DNA of 64,000 bases, from assembly GCF_001866135.1 (NCBI RefSeq), contig NZ_MODW01000002.1, forward strand, positions 642,917 to 706,916, written 5' to 3'. The position numbers and the translations under genes were made by a program. Below, piece after piece: positions 25,030 through 34,048 of this stretch (within the stretch, counting starts at the first letter, position 1; the number at the start of each line of letters is the position of its first letter). Source of the DNA: Microbacterium sp. LCT-H2. GTDB taxonomy: Bacteria; Actinomycetota; Actinomycetes; Actinomycetales; Microbacteriaceae. Below the pieces are notes generated by a model. It was given only the letters and a program-made list of their open reading frames with translations. It ran no database searches and was not told the origin of the DNA.

Positions 25030-25112
25030 TGCGCGGAGGGGGACTTGAACCCCCACGCCCTATCGGGCACTAGCACCTCAAGCTAGCGCGTCTACCATTC
25101 CGCCACCCGCGC
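25030..25112 (-). tRNA. tRNA-Leu (GAG)
   Basis: Read leftwards: acceptor GCGCGGG with TCCGCGC, anticodon stem/loop with CTTGAGGTG giving anticodon GAG, a long class II variable arm (GCCCGATAGGGC), and T arm GGGGG-TTCAAGT-CCCCC. The discriminator is A, and CCA is not encoded. Confidence 0.95.
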
Positions 25113-25213
25113 AGGTGTTGGATTTGATCGTTGCCGACCGAAGAATGAGATTAGCACGTTCTCGGAGGCGTCTCGAACCGAGCGTGACGCCCGGGCGTGG
25201 CACGCGGTTTCGA

Positions 25214-25219
25214 TAGCCT
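25214..25219 (+). promoter_or_regulatory. -10 hexamer (TAGCCT) of a leaderless gene
   Basis: TAGCCT ends 6 nt before the ATG at 25226; no Shine-Dalgarno sequence is present. Confidence 0.55.
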
Positions 25220-25225
25220 GAGTCC

Positions 25226-26521
25226 ATGACCGATTCCTCCCTGCCGGAGGTCGCCCGCGTCGCGAGCGACCTCATCCGCTTCGACACCTCCAACTACGGC
25301 GGCGGCAACGCGAAGGGGGAGCGGGAGGCCGCCGAGTACGTCGGCGCGTACCTGCAGGAGCTGGGGCTCGAGGTCGAGTACTACGAGCCCATCCCGCGGC
25401 GGACGAACGTCATGGCCCGGGTCCCCGGCCGTGATCGCACCAAGCCTGCCCTCGTCGTGCACGGTCATTTGGACGTCGTCCCCGCGGTCGCCGAGGACTG
25501 GACGGTGGACCCGTTCGCCGGCACCGTGCAGGACGGCATGCTGTGGGGCCGTGGCGCGGTGGACATGAAGAACATGGACGCGATGATCCTCACCGCCGTG
25601 GCCGACATCCTGCGCGCGGGGGAGCAGCCGGAGCGCGACCTCGTCCTGGCGTTCTTCGCCGACGAGGAGAACGGCGGGGTCGAGGGCTCCGCGCTCGTCG
25701 TGAAGGACCGGCCGGAGTGGTTCGCCGGCGCGACGGCTGCGATCAGCGAGGTCGGCGGCTACTCGATCTCGGTCGACGATCGTCGGGCGTACCTGCTGCA
25801 GGTGGGGGAGAAGGCCCTGATCTGGATCCGCCTCGTCGCCACCGGTCGGGCAGGACACGGCAGCCGCCTGCACGAGGACAACGCGGTCACGAAGCTCGCC
25901 GAGGCCGTCGCCGCCATCGGCCGCACCCGGTGGCCGGTCCGGCTCACGCCGACCACGGAGGCGCTGCTCGAGGGTTTGAGCGCGTTGAGCGGCCGGAGCG
26001 CAGACGACCCCGACGCCCTCGCCGCCGCGGCCGGTCCGGCCGAGGCCTTCCTGCGATCGACGTTCCGCACGACCACCAACCCGACGGCCCTCACCGCCGG
26101 CTACAAGCACAACGTCATCCCGGAGCGCGCCGAGGCGCTGATCGACGTCCGAGTGATCCCCGGGACCGAGGATGACGTCCTCTCCGAGCTCCAGCGCATC
26201 GTGGGCGACGACATCCGGATCGAGACCGTGGTGCGCGACATCGGCATGGAGACGCCGTTCGCAGGGGAGCTCGTCGACGCGATGGTGGCGGCGCTGGGGC
26301 GGCACGACCCCGGCGTGCCGGTCATCCCGTACCTCCTGGGGGCCGGAACGGACAACAAGGCGCTGGCTACTCTCGGCATCACCGGTTACGGCTTCGCCCC
26401 GCTGCGTCTGCCCGCCGATCTCGACTTCACCGGGATGTTCCACGGAGTCGACGAGCGTGTGCCCGTAGACTCACTTGTCTTCGGTCAGCAGGTGCTGGCC
26501 GATCTGCTGCGCACGTACTGA
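25226..26521 (+). CDS. M20 family metallopeptidase
   Basis: 431 residues. Metal ligands in [16 protein letters not shown] and ADEENGG, plus the dimerisation-domain phrase [12 protein letters not shown] and [10 protein letters not shown] near the C-terminus. The family includes dipeptidases, carboxypeptidases and aminoacylases; the substrate is not predictable. No signal peptide, so cytoplasmic. It is 47 nt upstream of uppP on the same strand. Confidence 0.9.
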   Translation: MTDSSLPEVARVASDLIRFDTSNYGGGNAKGEREAAEYVGAYLQELGLEVEYYEPIPRRTNVMARVPGRDRTKPALVVHGHLDVVPAVAEDWTVDPFAGTVQDGMLWGRGAVDMKNMDAMILTAVADILRAGEQPERDLVLAFFADEENGGVEGSALVVKDRPEWFAGATAAISEVGGYSISVDDRRAYLLQVGEKALIWIRLVATGRAGHGSRLHEDNAVTKLAEAVAAIGRTRWPVRLTPTTEALLEGLSALSGRSADDPDALAAAAGPAEAFLRSTFRTTTNPTALTAGYKHNVIPERAEALIDVRVIPGTEDDVLSELQRIVGDDIRIETVVRDIGMETPFAGELVDAMVAALGRHDPGVPVIPYLLGAGTDNKALATLGITGYGFAPLRLPADLDFTGMFHGVDERVPVDSLVFGQQVLADLLRTY

Positions 26522-26568
26522 GCGGTCTCCACGCGCTCCGTGCCGTCCCGAAAGACGAAGGCCTCTCC

Positions 26569-27399
26569 ATGCACCTGCTCGAAGCACTGATCCTGGGAAT
26601 CGTCCAGGGCCTCACCGAGTTCCTGCCGATCTCATCCAGCGCCCATCTGCGTGTCGTCGGGACGTTCCTGCCCTCCGGGGAGGACCCGGGTGCGGCGTTC
26701 ACCGCCATCACGCAGATCGGCACCGAGGCCGCGGTCGTCGTGTTCTTCTGGCGGGACATCGTCCGCATCATCTCCCAGTGGTTCCGGTCCCTCTCCGGCA
26801 AGGTGCCGCGGAATGATCCGGACGCACGCATGGGCTGGCTCATCATCATCGGCAGCATCCCCATCGTGCTGCTCGGGCTCCTGTTCCAGGACCAGATCGA
26901 GACCGTCTTCCGCTCGCTCTGGATCGTGGCGATCATGCTCATCGTGTTCGGCATCCTCCTGGGAATCGCCGATCACGTCGGTGCCAAGCGCCGCAAGCTC
27001 GACGACCTGACCTACCCGCACGGCATCGCCTTCGGTCTCGCGCAGGCGCTCGCCCTCATCCCCGGTGTGTCGCGATCCGGTGGCACGATCACCATGGGTC
27101 TCTTCCTCGGCTATGAGCGCGCCGCCGCCGCCCGCTACGCCTTCCTGCTGGCGATCCCGGCCGTGTTCGGCAGCGGCTTCTACCAGCTGTTCAAGAGCTG
27201 GGGCGAGCCGTCCTTCTTCTCGCTCGGCGACACCGTGGCCGCGACGGGTGTCGCCTTCGTCGTCGCGCTGGGCGTGATCGCGTTCTTCATGAACTGGATC
27301 TCGAAGCGCAGCTTCCTGCCGTTCGTGATCTACCGGATCCTGCTCGGCGGCGTGCTGCTCGTGCTGCTCGCGATGGGCGTGATCCCGGCGTCCGCCTGA
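26569..27399 (+). CDS. uppP: undecaprenyl-diphosphatase
   Basis: 276 residues with 7-8 transmembrane helices and the BacA signatures [14 protein letters not shown] and PGVSRSGGT (catalytic Glu, Ser and Arg region). It dephosphorylates undecaprenyl diphosphate to recycle the cell-wall lipid carrier and gives bacitracin tolerance. It converges on the PAC2 gene with no gap (27399/27400) and no visible terminator. Confidence 0.96.
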   Translation: MHLLEALILGIVQGLTEFLPISSSAHLRVVGTFLPSGEDPGAAFTAITQIGTEAAVVVFFWRDIVRIISQWFRSLSGKVPRNDPDARMGWLIIIGSIPIVLLGLLFQDQIETVFRSLWIVAIMLIVFGILLGIADHVGAKRRKLDDLTYPHGIAFGLAQALALIPGVSRSGGTITMGLFLGYERAAAARYAFLLAIPAVFGSGFYQLFKSWGEPSFFSLGDTVAATGVAFVVALGVIAFFMNWISKRSFLPFVIYRILLGGVLLVLLAMGVIPASA

Positions 27400-28248
27400 T
27401 CAGCGCTTGCGGTCGCCCCGGCCGTCGTCGCGACGCCGCAGGTAGCGCTCGAACGCCTGGGCGATCGCGTCCCCGGACGCGTCGGGGGAGTCCCACGTGT
27501 CCCGCGTGCGCTCCAGCTGCCGGATGTACTCCGCCATGTCCTCGTCCTCGGATGCGGCGGCATCGATCGACGCCTCCCAGGCCGCGGCTTCCGTGCGGAG
27601 GTGCCGGCGGTCGACATCCACCCCTGTCAGCTCCTCGAGACGGTCGAGGAGGGCCAGGGTGACCTTCGGGGACGGAGCTGCCGAGGCCACGTAGTGCGGG
27701 ACGCTCGCCCAGAGGCTCACGGAGGGGATACCCGCGTTCTCAGCGAAGTGCTCGAGCACGGTGAGGATGCCGACGGGGCCTTCGTACACCGAGCGCTCCA
27801 GGGCGTGGGCCTCCCGGACCTGCTCGTTCTGGCTCGACGCGAAGATCGAGATCGGGCGGGTGTGCGGGACATCGGAGAGCATCGCGCCGAGGGTCACGAA
27901 CCCCGTGATGTCGTCGCGCAGCGCGACATCGATGAATTCGGACGCGAACGCCTGCCAGGTGCGAGCGGGCTCGGCGCCGGTGAGGAGCCAGAACTCGGGG
28001 CCGGGGCCCGGGTCTCGCGGGCGCCACAGCCCCGCCTCCGGCCAGGTCATCTGGCGACGGCCCTCGGCGTCGAGGCGCGTCGCAGGACGGGTGTACTGGT
28101 AGTCGAAGTAGAGTTCCGGATCGACCGAGTGCACGAGGTCGTAGCCGCCGGCCGCCTGCAAAGCGCCGACGGCTCCGGTGGCGGCCTCACCGGCATCGTT
28201 CCATCCGTCGAAGGCGGCGATGATGATGCGCGAACCGAGAACGTCCAT
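27400..28248 (-). CDS. PAC2 family protein (proteasome assembly chaperone-like)
   Basis: 282 residues from the ATG at 28248 with GGGAG 6 nt upstream. Family phrases: AAFDGWNDAGEAATGA, VHSVDPELYFDYQYTRP, and VSLWASVPHYVASAPSP-like sequence. The fold is that of archaeal/eukaryotic proteasome assembly chaperone 2, but in Actinobacteria its function is not established. It lies next to a block that in relatives carries proteasome genes, which are absent here. Confidence 0.85.
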   Translation of the reverse strand: MDVLGSRIIIAAFDGWNDAGEAATGAVGALQAAGGYDLVHSVDPELYFDYQYTRPATRLDAEGRRQMTWPEAGLWRPRDPGPGPEFWLLTGAEPARTWQAFASEFIDVALRDDITGFVTLGAMLSDVPHTRPISIFASSQNEQVREAHALERSVYEGPVGILTVLEHFAENAGIPSVSLWASVPHYVASAAPSPKVTLALLDRLEELTGVDVDRRHLRTEAAAWEASIDAAASEDEDMAEYIRQLERTRDTWDSPDASGDAIAQAFERYLRRRDDGRGDRKR

Positions 28249-28323
28249 GCCGTGCTCCCTTCGAGGTCGTGGTTCTGGTCCCCCCAGGCTAGCCCGCGTC
28301 GAGGGGATGTGGGCGGGCCCGGC

Positions 28324-28329
28324 TAGCAT
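28324..28329 (+). promoter_or_regulatory. -10 hexamer (TAGCAT) of a leaderless gene
   Basis: TAGCAT ends 7 nt before the GTG at 28337. It supports this GTG as the start of the HAD gene. Confidence 0.55.
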
Positions 28330-28336
28330 GGGTTCA

Positions 28337-29020
28337 GTGAGCAACAAGCCCCGCGCGGTCCTCTGGGACATGGATGGAACACTCGTCGACACCGAGCCGT
28401 ACTGGATGGCGGCCGAGACCGCTCTGGTGGAGTCGTTCGGCGGCACCTGGTCCCATGAGGACGCCCTGCAGCTCGTGGGCAGCGGCCTGATCGACAGCGC
28501 GATCATCCTCCAGGGCGCGGGGGTCGACATGGCTCCCGAGACGATCGTCTCGCACCTCACGACCGCCGTGCAGGAGTCGCTGCGGACCCAGGGCGTCCCC
28601 TTCCGACCGGGCGCCCAGGAGCTTCTCCGCGACCTCCGCGCCGCCGGGATCCCGACCGGACTGGTGACGATGTCGCTGCGCCGGATGGCGCTCGACGTGG
28701 TCGGGCTGATCGAGTTCGAGGCGTTCGACATCGTCGTCGCCGGAGACGACGTCGACAACCCCAAGCCGCACCCCGAGCCGTACCTTCAGGCCGCGGCACT
28801 CCTCGATGTGGACATCGACGACGTCGTGGTCATCGAGGACTCGCCGACCGGTCTTCGCGCTGGTCTCGCTTCCGGAGCCCTGACGATCGGCGTCCCGCAC
28901 ATCGTCCCGCTCGACGGCCTGGGCGCTCACGAGCTCTGGGCGACCCTCGACGGCCGGGGCGCGGCCGACCTCGTGGAGCTCTTCGGATCCCGCGCCGCGA
29001 TCACGGAGGCCACTCGATGA
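28337..29020 (+). CDS. HAD family hydrolase (beta-phosphoglucomutase/phosphatase-like)
   Basis: 227 residues. HAD motif I DMDGTLVDTE at the N-terminus, motif II T in LVTMSLRRM, motif III Lys in NPKPHPEPYL, motif IV EDSPTGLRAG. The small helical cap places it in subclass I. Physiological substrate unknown. The stop overlaps the trmI start by 4 nt; this gene heads the block through rbpA. Confidence 0.9.
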   Translation: MSNKPRAVLWDMDGTLVDTEPYWMAAETALVESFGGTWSHEDALQLVGSGLIDSAIILQGAGVDMAPETIVSHLTTAVQESLRTQGVPFRPGAQELLRDLRAAGIPTGLVTMSLRRMALDVVGLIEFEAFDIVVAGDDVDNPKPHPEPYLQAAALLDVDIDDVVVIEDSPTGLRAGLASGALTIGVPHIVPLDGLGAHELWATLDGRGAADLVELFGSRAAITEATR

Positions 29021-30036
29021 CGACCCCTACCGCTCCGCGCCCCAGCGGCCCCTTCCGCGAGGGTGATCGTGTGCAGCTCACCGGCCCGAAGGGCCGCCTG
29101 CACACTGTCACGCTCCGCGAAGACGGCGAGCTGCACACCCACCATGGCGTCCTCCGCCACCGTGACCTCATCGGCCTTCCCGACGGCTCGGTCGTGGCCA
29201 ACAGCTCGGGGCACGAGTACCTGGCGCTCCGACCGCTGCTGCGCGACTTCGCGATGTCGATGCCCCGCGGCGCCGCGATCGTCTACCCGAAGGACGCCGC
29301 GCAGATCGTCATGCAGGCCGACATCTTCCCGGGAGCCACCGTCGTCGAGGCGGGTGTCGGGTCCGGCGCCCTGTCCCTGTCGCTCCTGCGGGCCGTCGGC
29401 TCGACGGGACGTCTGCTCTCCTTCGAGCGCCGAGAGGACTTCGCCGAGGTGGCGCAGGCGAACGTCGAGACCTTCTTCGGGGAGCGGCCCGACTCGTGGC
29501 GCGTCGTCGTCGGAGACCTCGTCGCCGCGCTGCCCGCGGAAGTCGAGCCCGGCACCGTCGACCGGGTGGTGCTCGACATGCTCGCGCCGTGGGAGTGCAT
29601 CGAGGCGGTCGCGGAGGCGCTGACCCCCGGCGGTGTCGTGCTCTGCTACATCGCCACCGCCACGCAGCTCTCCCGTGTCGCCGAGTTCATCCGCGGTACC
29701 GGGCTGTTCACCGACCCGGAGGCGTCGGAGACGATGGTGCGCGGCTGGCATGTCGAGGGACTGGCCGTCCGTCCGGATCACCGGATGGTCGCCCACACCG
29801 GCTTCCTCCTCACGGCTCGCCGGCTCGCCCCGGGCGCCGTGGCTCCGTCGGTGAAGCGTCGCGCTTCGAAGAGCAGCTACAGCGACGAGGATGTGGAGCT
29901 GTGGACACCGGGTGCGGTCGGCGATCGCGAGATCACCGACAAGAACCTCCGCAAGCGCGCCCGCGAAGCAGGGAAAGCCGCCGAAGGCGCGCGGTTGGCG
30001 GCGGCATCGCGCGAATCCGACCACCCGACGGAATAG
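29017..30036 (+). CDS. trmI: tRNA (adenine-N1)-methyltransferase (m1A58)
   Basis: 339 residues. An N-terminal small beta domain, then a Rossmann methyltransferase with VVEAGVGSGALSLSLLRAVG in its core (SAM-binding loop EAGVGSGALS), VLDMLAPWE and TATQLSRV, as in Rv2118c/TrmI. It methylates A58 in the tRNA T loop. The C-terminal 70 residues are charged and variable. In mycobacteria trmI sits directly upstream of the Pup-proteasome genes; here an FKBP lipoprotein follows instead. Confidence 0.93.
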   Translation: MTTPTAPRPSGPFREGDRVQLTGPKGRLHTVTLREDGELHTHHGVLRHRDLIGLPDGSVVANSSGHEYLALRPLLRDFAMSMPRGAAIVYPKDAAQIVMQADIFPGATVVEAGVGSGALSLSLLRAVGSTGRLLSFERREDFAEVAQANVETFFGERPDSWRVVVGDLVAALPAEVEPGTVDRVVLDMLAPWECIEAVAEALTPGGVVLCYIATATQLSRVAEFIRGTGLFTDPEASETMVRGWHVEGLAVRPDHRMVAHTGFLLTARRLAPGAVAPSVKRRASKSSYSDEDVELWTPGAVGDREITDKNLRKRAREAGKAAEGARLAAASRESDHPTE

Positions 30037-30039
30037 ACT
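30034..30039 (+). promoter_or_regulatory. -10 hexamer (TAGACT) before the FKBP gene
   Basis: TAGACT overlaps the trmI stop (TAG) and ends 7 nt before the GTG at 30047. A GGAG also lies there, so both leaderless and read-through translation are possible. Confidence 0.5.
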
Positions 30040-30046
30040 GGAGCGC

Positions 30047-30979
30047 GTGCGTAAAACGTCCGCCGTTCTGGCCTCCCTCAGCCTCGCCGCGCTCGCCTTG
30101 ACGGGATGCAGCGTGACCTCTTCGTCCGCCGATGCCACGTGCGATCGCGACGGACACGCCAACGGCATCGACAGTGCCGTCACGGTCAGCGGCGAGGTCG
30201 GCTCCGAGCCCGAGGTGGAGATCTTCGCACCGGTGCGTCTCACGGAGACGTCCTACGCCGACGCGGTCACGGGGGACGGGCGTGCGCTCGTGGATGACGC
30301 CCAGCCGCTCATCGCGCAGATCTCGATCTACAACGGCGCGACCGGCGAGCAGATCTTCCAGACGACGTACGACGAGGAGGACACCCGCCCGTCGACGATC
30401 GGCTCCTGGGCCACGCAGTCTCCTGGGCTCGCCGATGTCCTGGAGTGCGCGACGGGTGGCACGCGCATCGTGGCGGGTCTGACTCCGGAGGACTTCGGCG
30501 AGGCGAACCTCGGTGGCTTCGGCATGGGCGAGGACGACATCGCGGTGTTCGTGATCGATATCGTCGACGCCTTTCTCCCGAAGGCCGAAGGCACGCTGCA
30601 GTTCAATGACGCGCAGGGCATGCCGACCGTGGTGCGCGCCGACGACGGCACCCCGGGCATCATCATCCCCGACAGCGCCGCCCCGGAGGAACAGGTCGTC
30701 CAGACGCTGATCCGCGGAGACGGCGAGAAGCTGACCGACGAGCAGACGGCGCTCGTCCACTTCACCGCGGTGAGCTGGGACGACAAGTCCGTCCTGCAGA
30801 GCACGTGGGGACAGTCCGCCACCGACAGCATCCGCCAGATCGCCGCCCCGGTGGCCGACGCGCTGGTGGGCAAGCCGGTCGGCTCCCAGGTCCTCGTCGT
30901 CCTGCCGAAGACCGAGAGCTCCGCCGCGATGGCCGTCGTGGTCGACATCCTCGGCGTGTCCCCGGTCTCCGCACCCTGA
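30047..30979 (+). CDS. FKBP-type peptidyl-prolyl isomerase lipoprotein
   Basis: 310 residues. The signal peptide ends in the lipobox LTGC (lipidated Cys21). A middle region (about 40-200) of unclear fold is followed by an FKBP domain (about 210-310) with VHFTAVSWDDKSVLQSTWG and VGSQVLVVLP. It should be anchored outside the membrane and assist folding of exported proteins. It is in the same block as Tat and Lnt genes that serve export and lipoprotein maturation. The pafB start overlaps its stop. Confidence 0.87.
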   Translation: MRKTSAVLASLSLAALALTGCSVTSSSADATCDRDGHANGIDSAVTVSGEVGSEPEVEIFAPVRLTETSYADAVTGDGRALVDDAQPLIAQISIYNGATGEQIFQTTYDEEDTRPSTIGSWATQSPGLADVLECATGGTRIVAGLTPEDFGEANLGGFGMGEDDIAVFVIDIVDAFLPKAEGTLQFNDAQGMPTVVRADDGTPGIIIPDSAAPEEQVVQTLIRGDGEKLTDEQTALVHFTAVSWDDKSVLQSTWGQSATDSIRQIAAPVADALVGKPVGSQVLVVLPKTESSAAMAVVVDILGVSPVSAP

Positions 30980-31971
30980 TGGCTGCCCGGATCCCTGCCG
31001 AAGAGCGCCTGACGAACCTCGTCGTGGCGCTGATGGCGACGGAGATCGGGCTCACCAAGCAGCAGATCCTCGACAACGTCTCCGGCTATCGCCAGCGCGC
31101 CGATGCAGGGACGCGCTCGGATGCTCTGGAGAAGATGTTCGAGCGGGACAAGGACGAGCTGCGCGCTCTCGGCGTCCCGATCGAGACGATCGGTGACGCC
31201 GCCGACCCGAACGACCTGCGGGAGGCCCGATACCGCATTCCGCAAGCGGAATACGACCTGCCAGGAGACATCGAGTTCTCTCCTGCGGAGCTGGCCGTGC
31301 TCCGCCTCGCCGGTAGCGTCTGGAGTGCGGAGTCCGTCTCGGGAGACGCGCAGTCCGGCGTCCGGAAGATCCGCGCCCTGGGCATCGACGGCGATGAGCC
31401 GATCATCGGCTTCGCGCCGCGGATCACCGCACGCGACGCTGCTTTCGCGCCTTTGCAGGACGCGATCGAACGCCGCAGGGTGGTCTCCTTCGACTATCTG
31501 AAGCCGGGAGAGGACGCGCCCCGGCGCCGGCGTATCCGTCCGCTCGCGTTGGTGGACTATGAAGCGCGCTGGCATGTCTACGGGGTAGACGTCGACATCG
31601 AGGAGGACCGGACGTTCCTGCTCAGCCGCATCGTCGGCGACGTCGTCGTGAGTGCGACCACGTTCGACGCGGCGTTGCGGGAGGGCGCGGGGGAGCGGGC
31701 GTTGAGCGGCCTCGAGCGTGTCGCCGCCGAGAACTCAGCGCTGCTGGAGGTCACCCCCGGTACCGAAGCGGCACTGCGCCTGGGCCGGCGTGCGACACCC
31801 GCCGCCCAGGGCATCCATGTGCCCTTCGTCGATCTGCACATCCTGGCGGACGAGCTGGCTTCCTATGGACCCGAAGTCCGCGTGGTCGAGCCCGCACCGC
31901 TCAGGGACGCGGTGATCAGCCGTCTGCGCGCGGTGGCCGAGGCCCACACCGATGCGGAGGTGTCGGCATGA
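30979..31971 (+). CDS. pafB: WYL-domain transcriptional regulator PafB
   Basis: 330 residues: N-terminal winged helix (LVVALMATEIGLTKQQI, DALEKMFERDKDELRALG), WYL domain in the middle (about 140-230; the triad region reads ARWHVYGVDVD), and a WCX C-terminal extension. PafB and PafC form the activator of the LexA/RecA-independent DNA-damage response in mycobacteria. The start overlaps the FKBP stop (TGATG); it is coupled to pafC by ATGA. The Pup ligase gene pafA, which often precedes it, is absent. Confidence 0.92.
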   Translation: MAARIPAEERLTNLVVALMATEIGLTKQQILDNVSGYRQRADAGTRSDALEKMFERDKDELRALGVPIETIGDAADPNDLREARYRIPQAEYDLPGDIEFSPAELAVLRLAGSVWSAESVSGDAQSGVRKIRALGIDGDEPIIGFAPRITARDAAFAPLQDAIERRRVVSFDYLKPGEDAPRRRRIRPLALVDYEARWHVYGVDVDIEEDRTFLLSRIVGDVVVSATTFDAALREGAGERALSGLERVAAENSALLEVTPGTEAALRLGRRATPAAQGIHVPFVDLHILADELASYGPEVRVVEPAPLRDAVISRLRAVAEAHTDAEVSA

Positions 31972-32951
31972 GCGCCGCTCCCAAGCCTCTTCTCGCCGCA
32001 GAACGGGTCCGCCTCTACCTCACCCTCGTCCCGTATCTGCTCGAGCACGGACAGGTCTCGCTCGCGGAGGCCGCCGAGGAGTTCGGGGTGACCCCGCGGG
32101 AGATGCGGGCGATGGTCGAGAAGCTGACCGTCATCGGCCTTCCCGGCGAGGCGGGCTACTGGCAGCAGCCGCAGGAGATGTTCGACATCAACTGGGACCT
32201 CCTCGACCTCGAGGACGTCATCGAGATCACGAACGACGTGGCCCTGCGTCGGGTGCCGCGTTTCACGGCGCGTGAGGCCGCGGCCCTGCTCGCAGGCCTG
32301 CAGATGGTCGCCGCCGTGCCCGCCGTATCCGACTCCGGGCTCGTGGCCGGCCTCATCTCCAAGCTCTCGCGGGGAGCCGCTGACGCCCCGGCCGACGTCG
32401 TCGTCGCCCCGACCGCGGTGGACGAGGTGCGCGAGGTCGTCTCTCGCGGCCTGCAGAAGGGCGTGGCCGTCTCGTTCACCTACCAGGCTCCCGACGCGGC
32501 CCCGATGACCCGGACCGTGGATCCCGTGCAGATCCTCATCACGAACGGACAGTGGTACCTGCAGGGCTGGTGCCACATGCGCGAGGCGATGCGCACGTTC
32601 CATCTCGACCGTGTCAGCGCGCCGACCCTGACCGACATCCCCAGCACGCACGGCGGCGACCGGGTGCCGGAGGCGTTCGCGGGGCTGGAGGAGGAGCGCG
32701 AGGTCACCGTCCGCGTCCCGGAGCGCCTCGCGCCGCTGCTCAGCGGTTTCGTGCCCACGGAGACGCTCCGCATCGGCGACGGGATGGTGACGACGCAGCT
32801 CCACCTCGCGGACCCCCGCGGCATCAAACGGCTCGCGGCCCGTTTCGGCGGTGCGATGGAGGTCACGGATCCGGGGATCGCGCGGACCGCCACCCGGGAG
32901 TGGGCTGCCGCCGGACTCGCGCTCTACCACCGGCCAGATGCCGAGGTTTGA
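31968..32951 (+). CDS. pafC: WYL-domain transcriptional regulator PafC
   Basis: 327 residues, paralogue of PafB. N-terminal helix-turn-helix (YLLEHGQVSLAEAAEEFGVT), WYL domain containing QWYLQGWCHMREAMRTFHLDR in its core (motif WYLQGW and FHLDR), and a C-terminal WCX region. It is the obligate partner of PafB. Overlap with pafB suggests a fixed ratio of the two products. Confidence 0.93.
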   Translation: MSAAPKPLLAAERVRLYLTLVPYLLEHGQVSLAEAAEEFGVTPREMRAMVEKLTVIGLPGEAGYWQQPQEMFDINWDLLDLEDVIEITNDVALRRVPRFTAREAAALLAGLQMVAAVPAVSDSGLVAGLISKLSRGAADAPADVVVAPTAVDEVREVVSRGLQKGVAVSFTYQAPDAAPMTRTVDPVQILITNGQWYLQGWCHMREAMRTFHLDRVSAPTLTDIPSTHGGDRVPEAFAGLEEEREVTVRVPERLAPLLSGFVPTETLRIGDGMVTTQLHLADPRGIKRLAARFGGAMEVTDPGIARTATREWAAAGLALYHRPDAEV

Positions 32952-32995
32952 TCTGTAGACTGGGCGGAAAGCCCCCCTACGACGGGATTGTCGAT

Positions 32996-33232
32996 ATGTT
33001 CGCTGGAATGCAAGGCTGGCACCTGCTCATCGTGCTGGCCGTTATCCTCCTCCTCTTCGGCGCTGCCAAGCTGCCGGCTCTCGCGAAGAGCATGGGCCAA
33101 TCGGCCCGCGTCTTCAAGGGTGAGATGAAGGCCATGAAGGAAGAAGACGCGGTTCGTGCCGAGTCGGCTCCCGCGGAGCCGACGACGGTGAAGGACTCGG
33201 GCACCGACCCTGAGACTCCGCCTCGCGCCTGA
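32996..33232 (+). CDS. tatA: Sec-independent translocase subunit TatA
   Basis: 78 residues: a short N-terminus with GWHLLIVLAVILLLFG (single membrane helix), the FGAAKLPALAKS hinge, an amphipathic helix and an acidic tail. It multimerises to form the Tat pore. The N-terminus has two in-frame ATGs (32996 and 33008); the first gives the usual MF start. TAGACT at 32956-32961 may be a promoter giving a leader of about 30 nt. No tatB is nearby, as is common in Gram-positives. Confidence 0.94.
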   Translation: MFAGMQGWHLLIVLAVILLLFGAAKLPALAKSMGQSARVFKGEMKAMKEEDAVRAESAPAEPTTVKDSGTDPETPPRA

Positions 33233-33238
33233 CCGGCC

Positions 33239-34048
33239 GTGGCAGCCATCGAACCGACCGTGATGCCGACGGCGGATCGGGATCGGCGGATGTCGCTGGG
33301 CGCACATCTCGTCGAACTGCGCAAGCGCCTCATGTACGCGGCGATCGCTCTGGTCGTCGGCATGGTCGTGGCGTTCATCATCGCGGACCCGGTCATCCAT
33401 TTCATCACCGGTCCGATCCGTATCATCTCGGAACAGCGCGGTGATGACTTCAGCGCCTTGAACTTCGCGACAGTGACGTCCGCGTTCGACATGCGTATGC
33501 GCATCGCCTTCACGATCGGCCTGTTCCTCTCCGCACCTGTCTGGCTGTGGCAGATCTGGGCCTTCATCATGCCCGGCCTCACCCGCAAGGAGATCCGTTA
33601 CACCGTCGGCTTCGTCGTCGCCGCAGTGCCGCTGTTCTTCGCAGGCTGCTATCTCGGGGTGCAGATCATGCCGCACGTCATCGAGCTCATGTGGAGCTTC
33701 ACCCCGGAGGGCGGCACCAACTTCTACTCCGCCCAGGAGTACTACGACTTCGTGTTCAAGCTGATGATCGTCATCGGCATCTCGTTCGTCCTTCCCGTCT
33801 TCCTCGTGGCACTCAACCTCGCCGGGGTGATGTCGGGTCGCGCGATCCTCAAGGGGTGGCGGGTGGCGATCCTCATCGCGACGATCTTCGCCGCGCTGGC
33901 GACCCCGGCCGCGGACGTGGTGAGCATGCTCATGCTGGCCGGCATCCTCATCGTCCTCTTCTTCGCAGCGGCAGGACTGTCGCTCCTCTTCGACCGACGC
34001 AAGCGCAAGCGGGACACCGCCGCTGGACTCGTCCCGGACGCCACATGA
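33239..34048 (+). CDS. tatC: Sec-independent translocase subunit TatC
   Basis: 269 residues with six membrane helices: MSLGAHLVELRKRL (conserved N-terminal region with Glu for twin-arginine binding), APVWLWQIWAFIMPGL, and the final helices LIATIFAALATPAADVVS. It recognises Tat signal peptides and docks TatA. The start is uncertain: GTG 33239, ATG 33263 and ATG 33290 are in frame and none has a clear ribosome binding site. Confidence 0.95.
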   Translation: MAAIEPTVMPTADRDRRMSLGAHLVELRKRLMYAAIALVVGMVVAFIIADPVIHFITGPIRIISEQRGDDFSALNFATVTSAFDMRMRIAFTIGLFLSAPVWLWQIWAFIMPGLTRKEIRYTVGFVVAAVPLFFAGCYLGVQIMPHVIELMWSFTPEGGTNFYSAQEYYDFVFKLMIVIGISFVLPVFLVALNLAGVMSGRAILKGWRVAILIATIFAALATPAADVVSMLMLAGILIVLFFAAAGLSLLFDRRKRKRDTAAGLVPDAT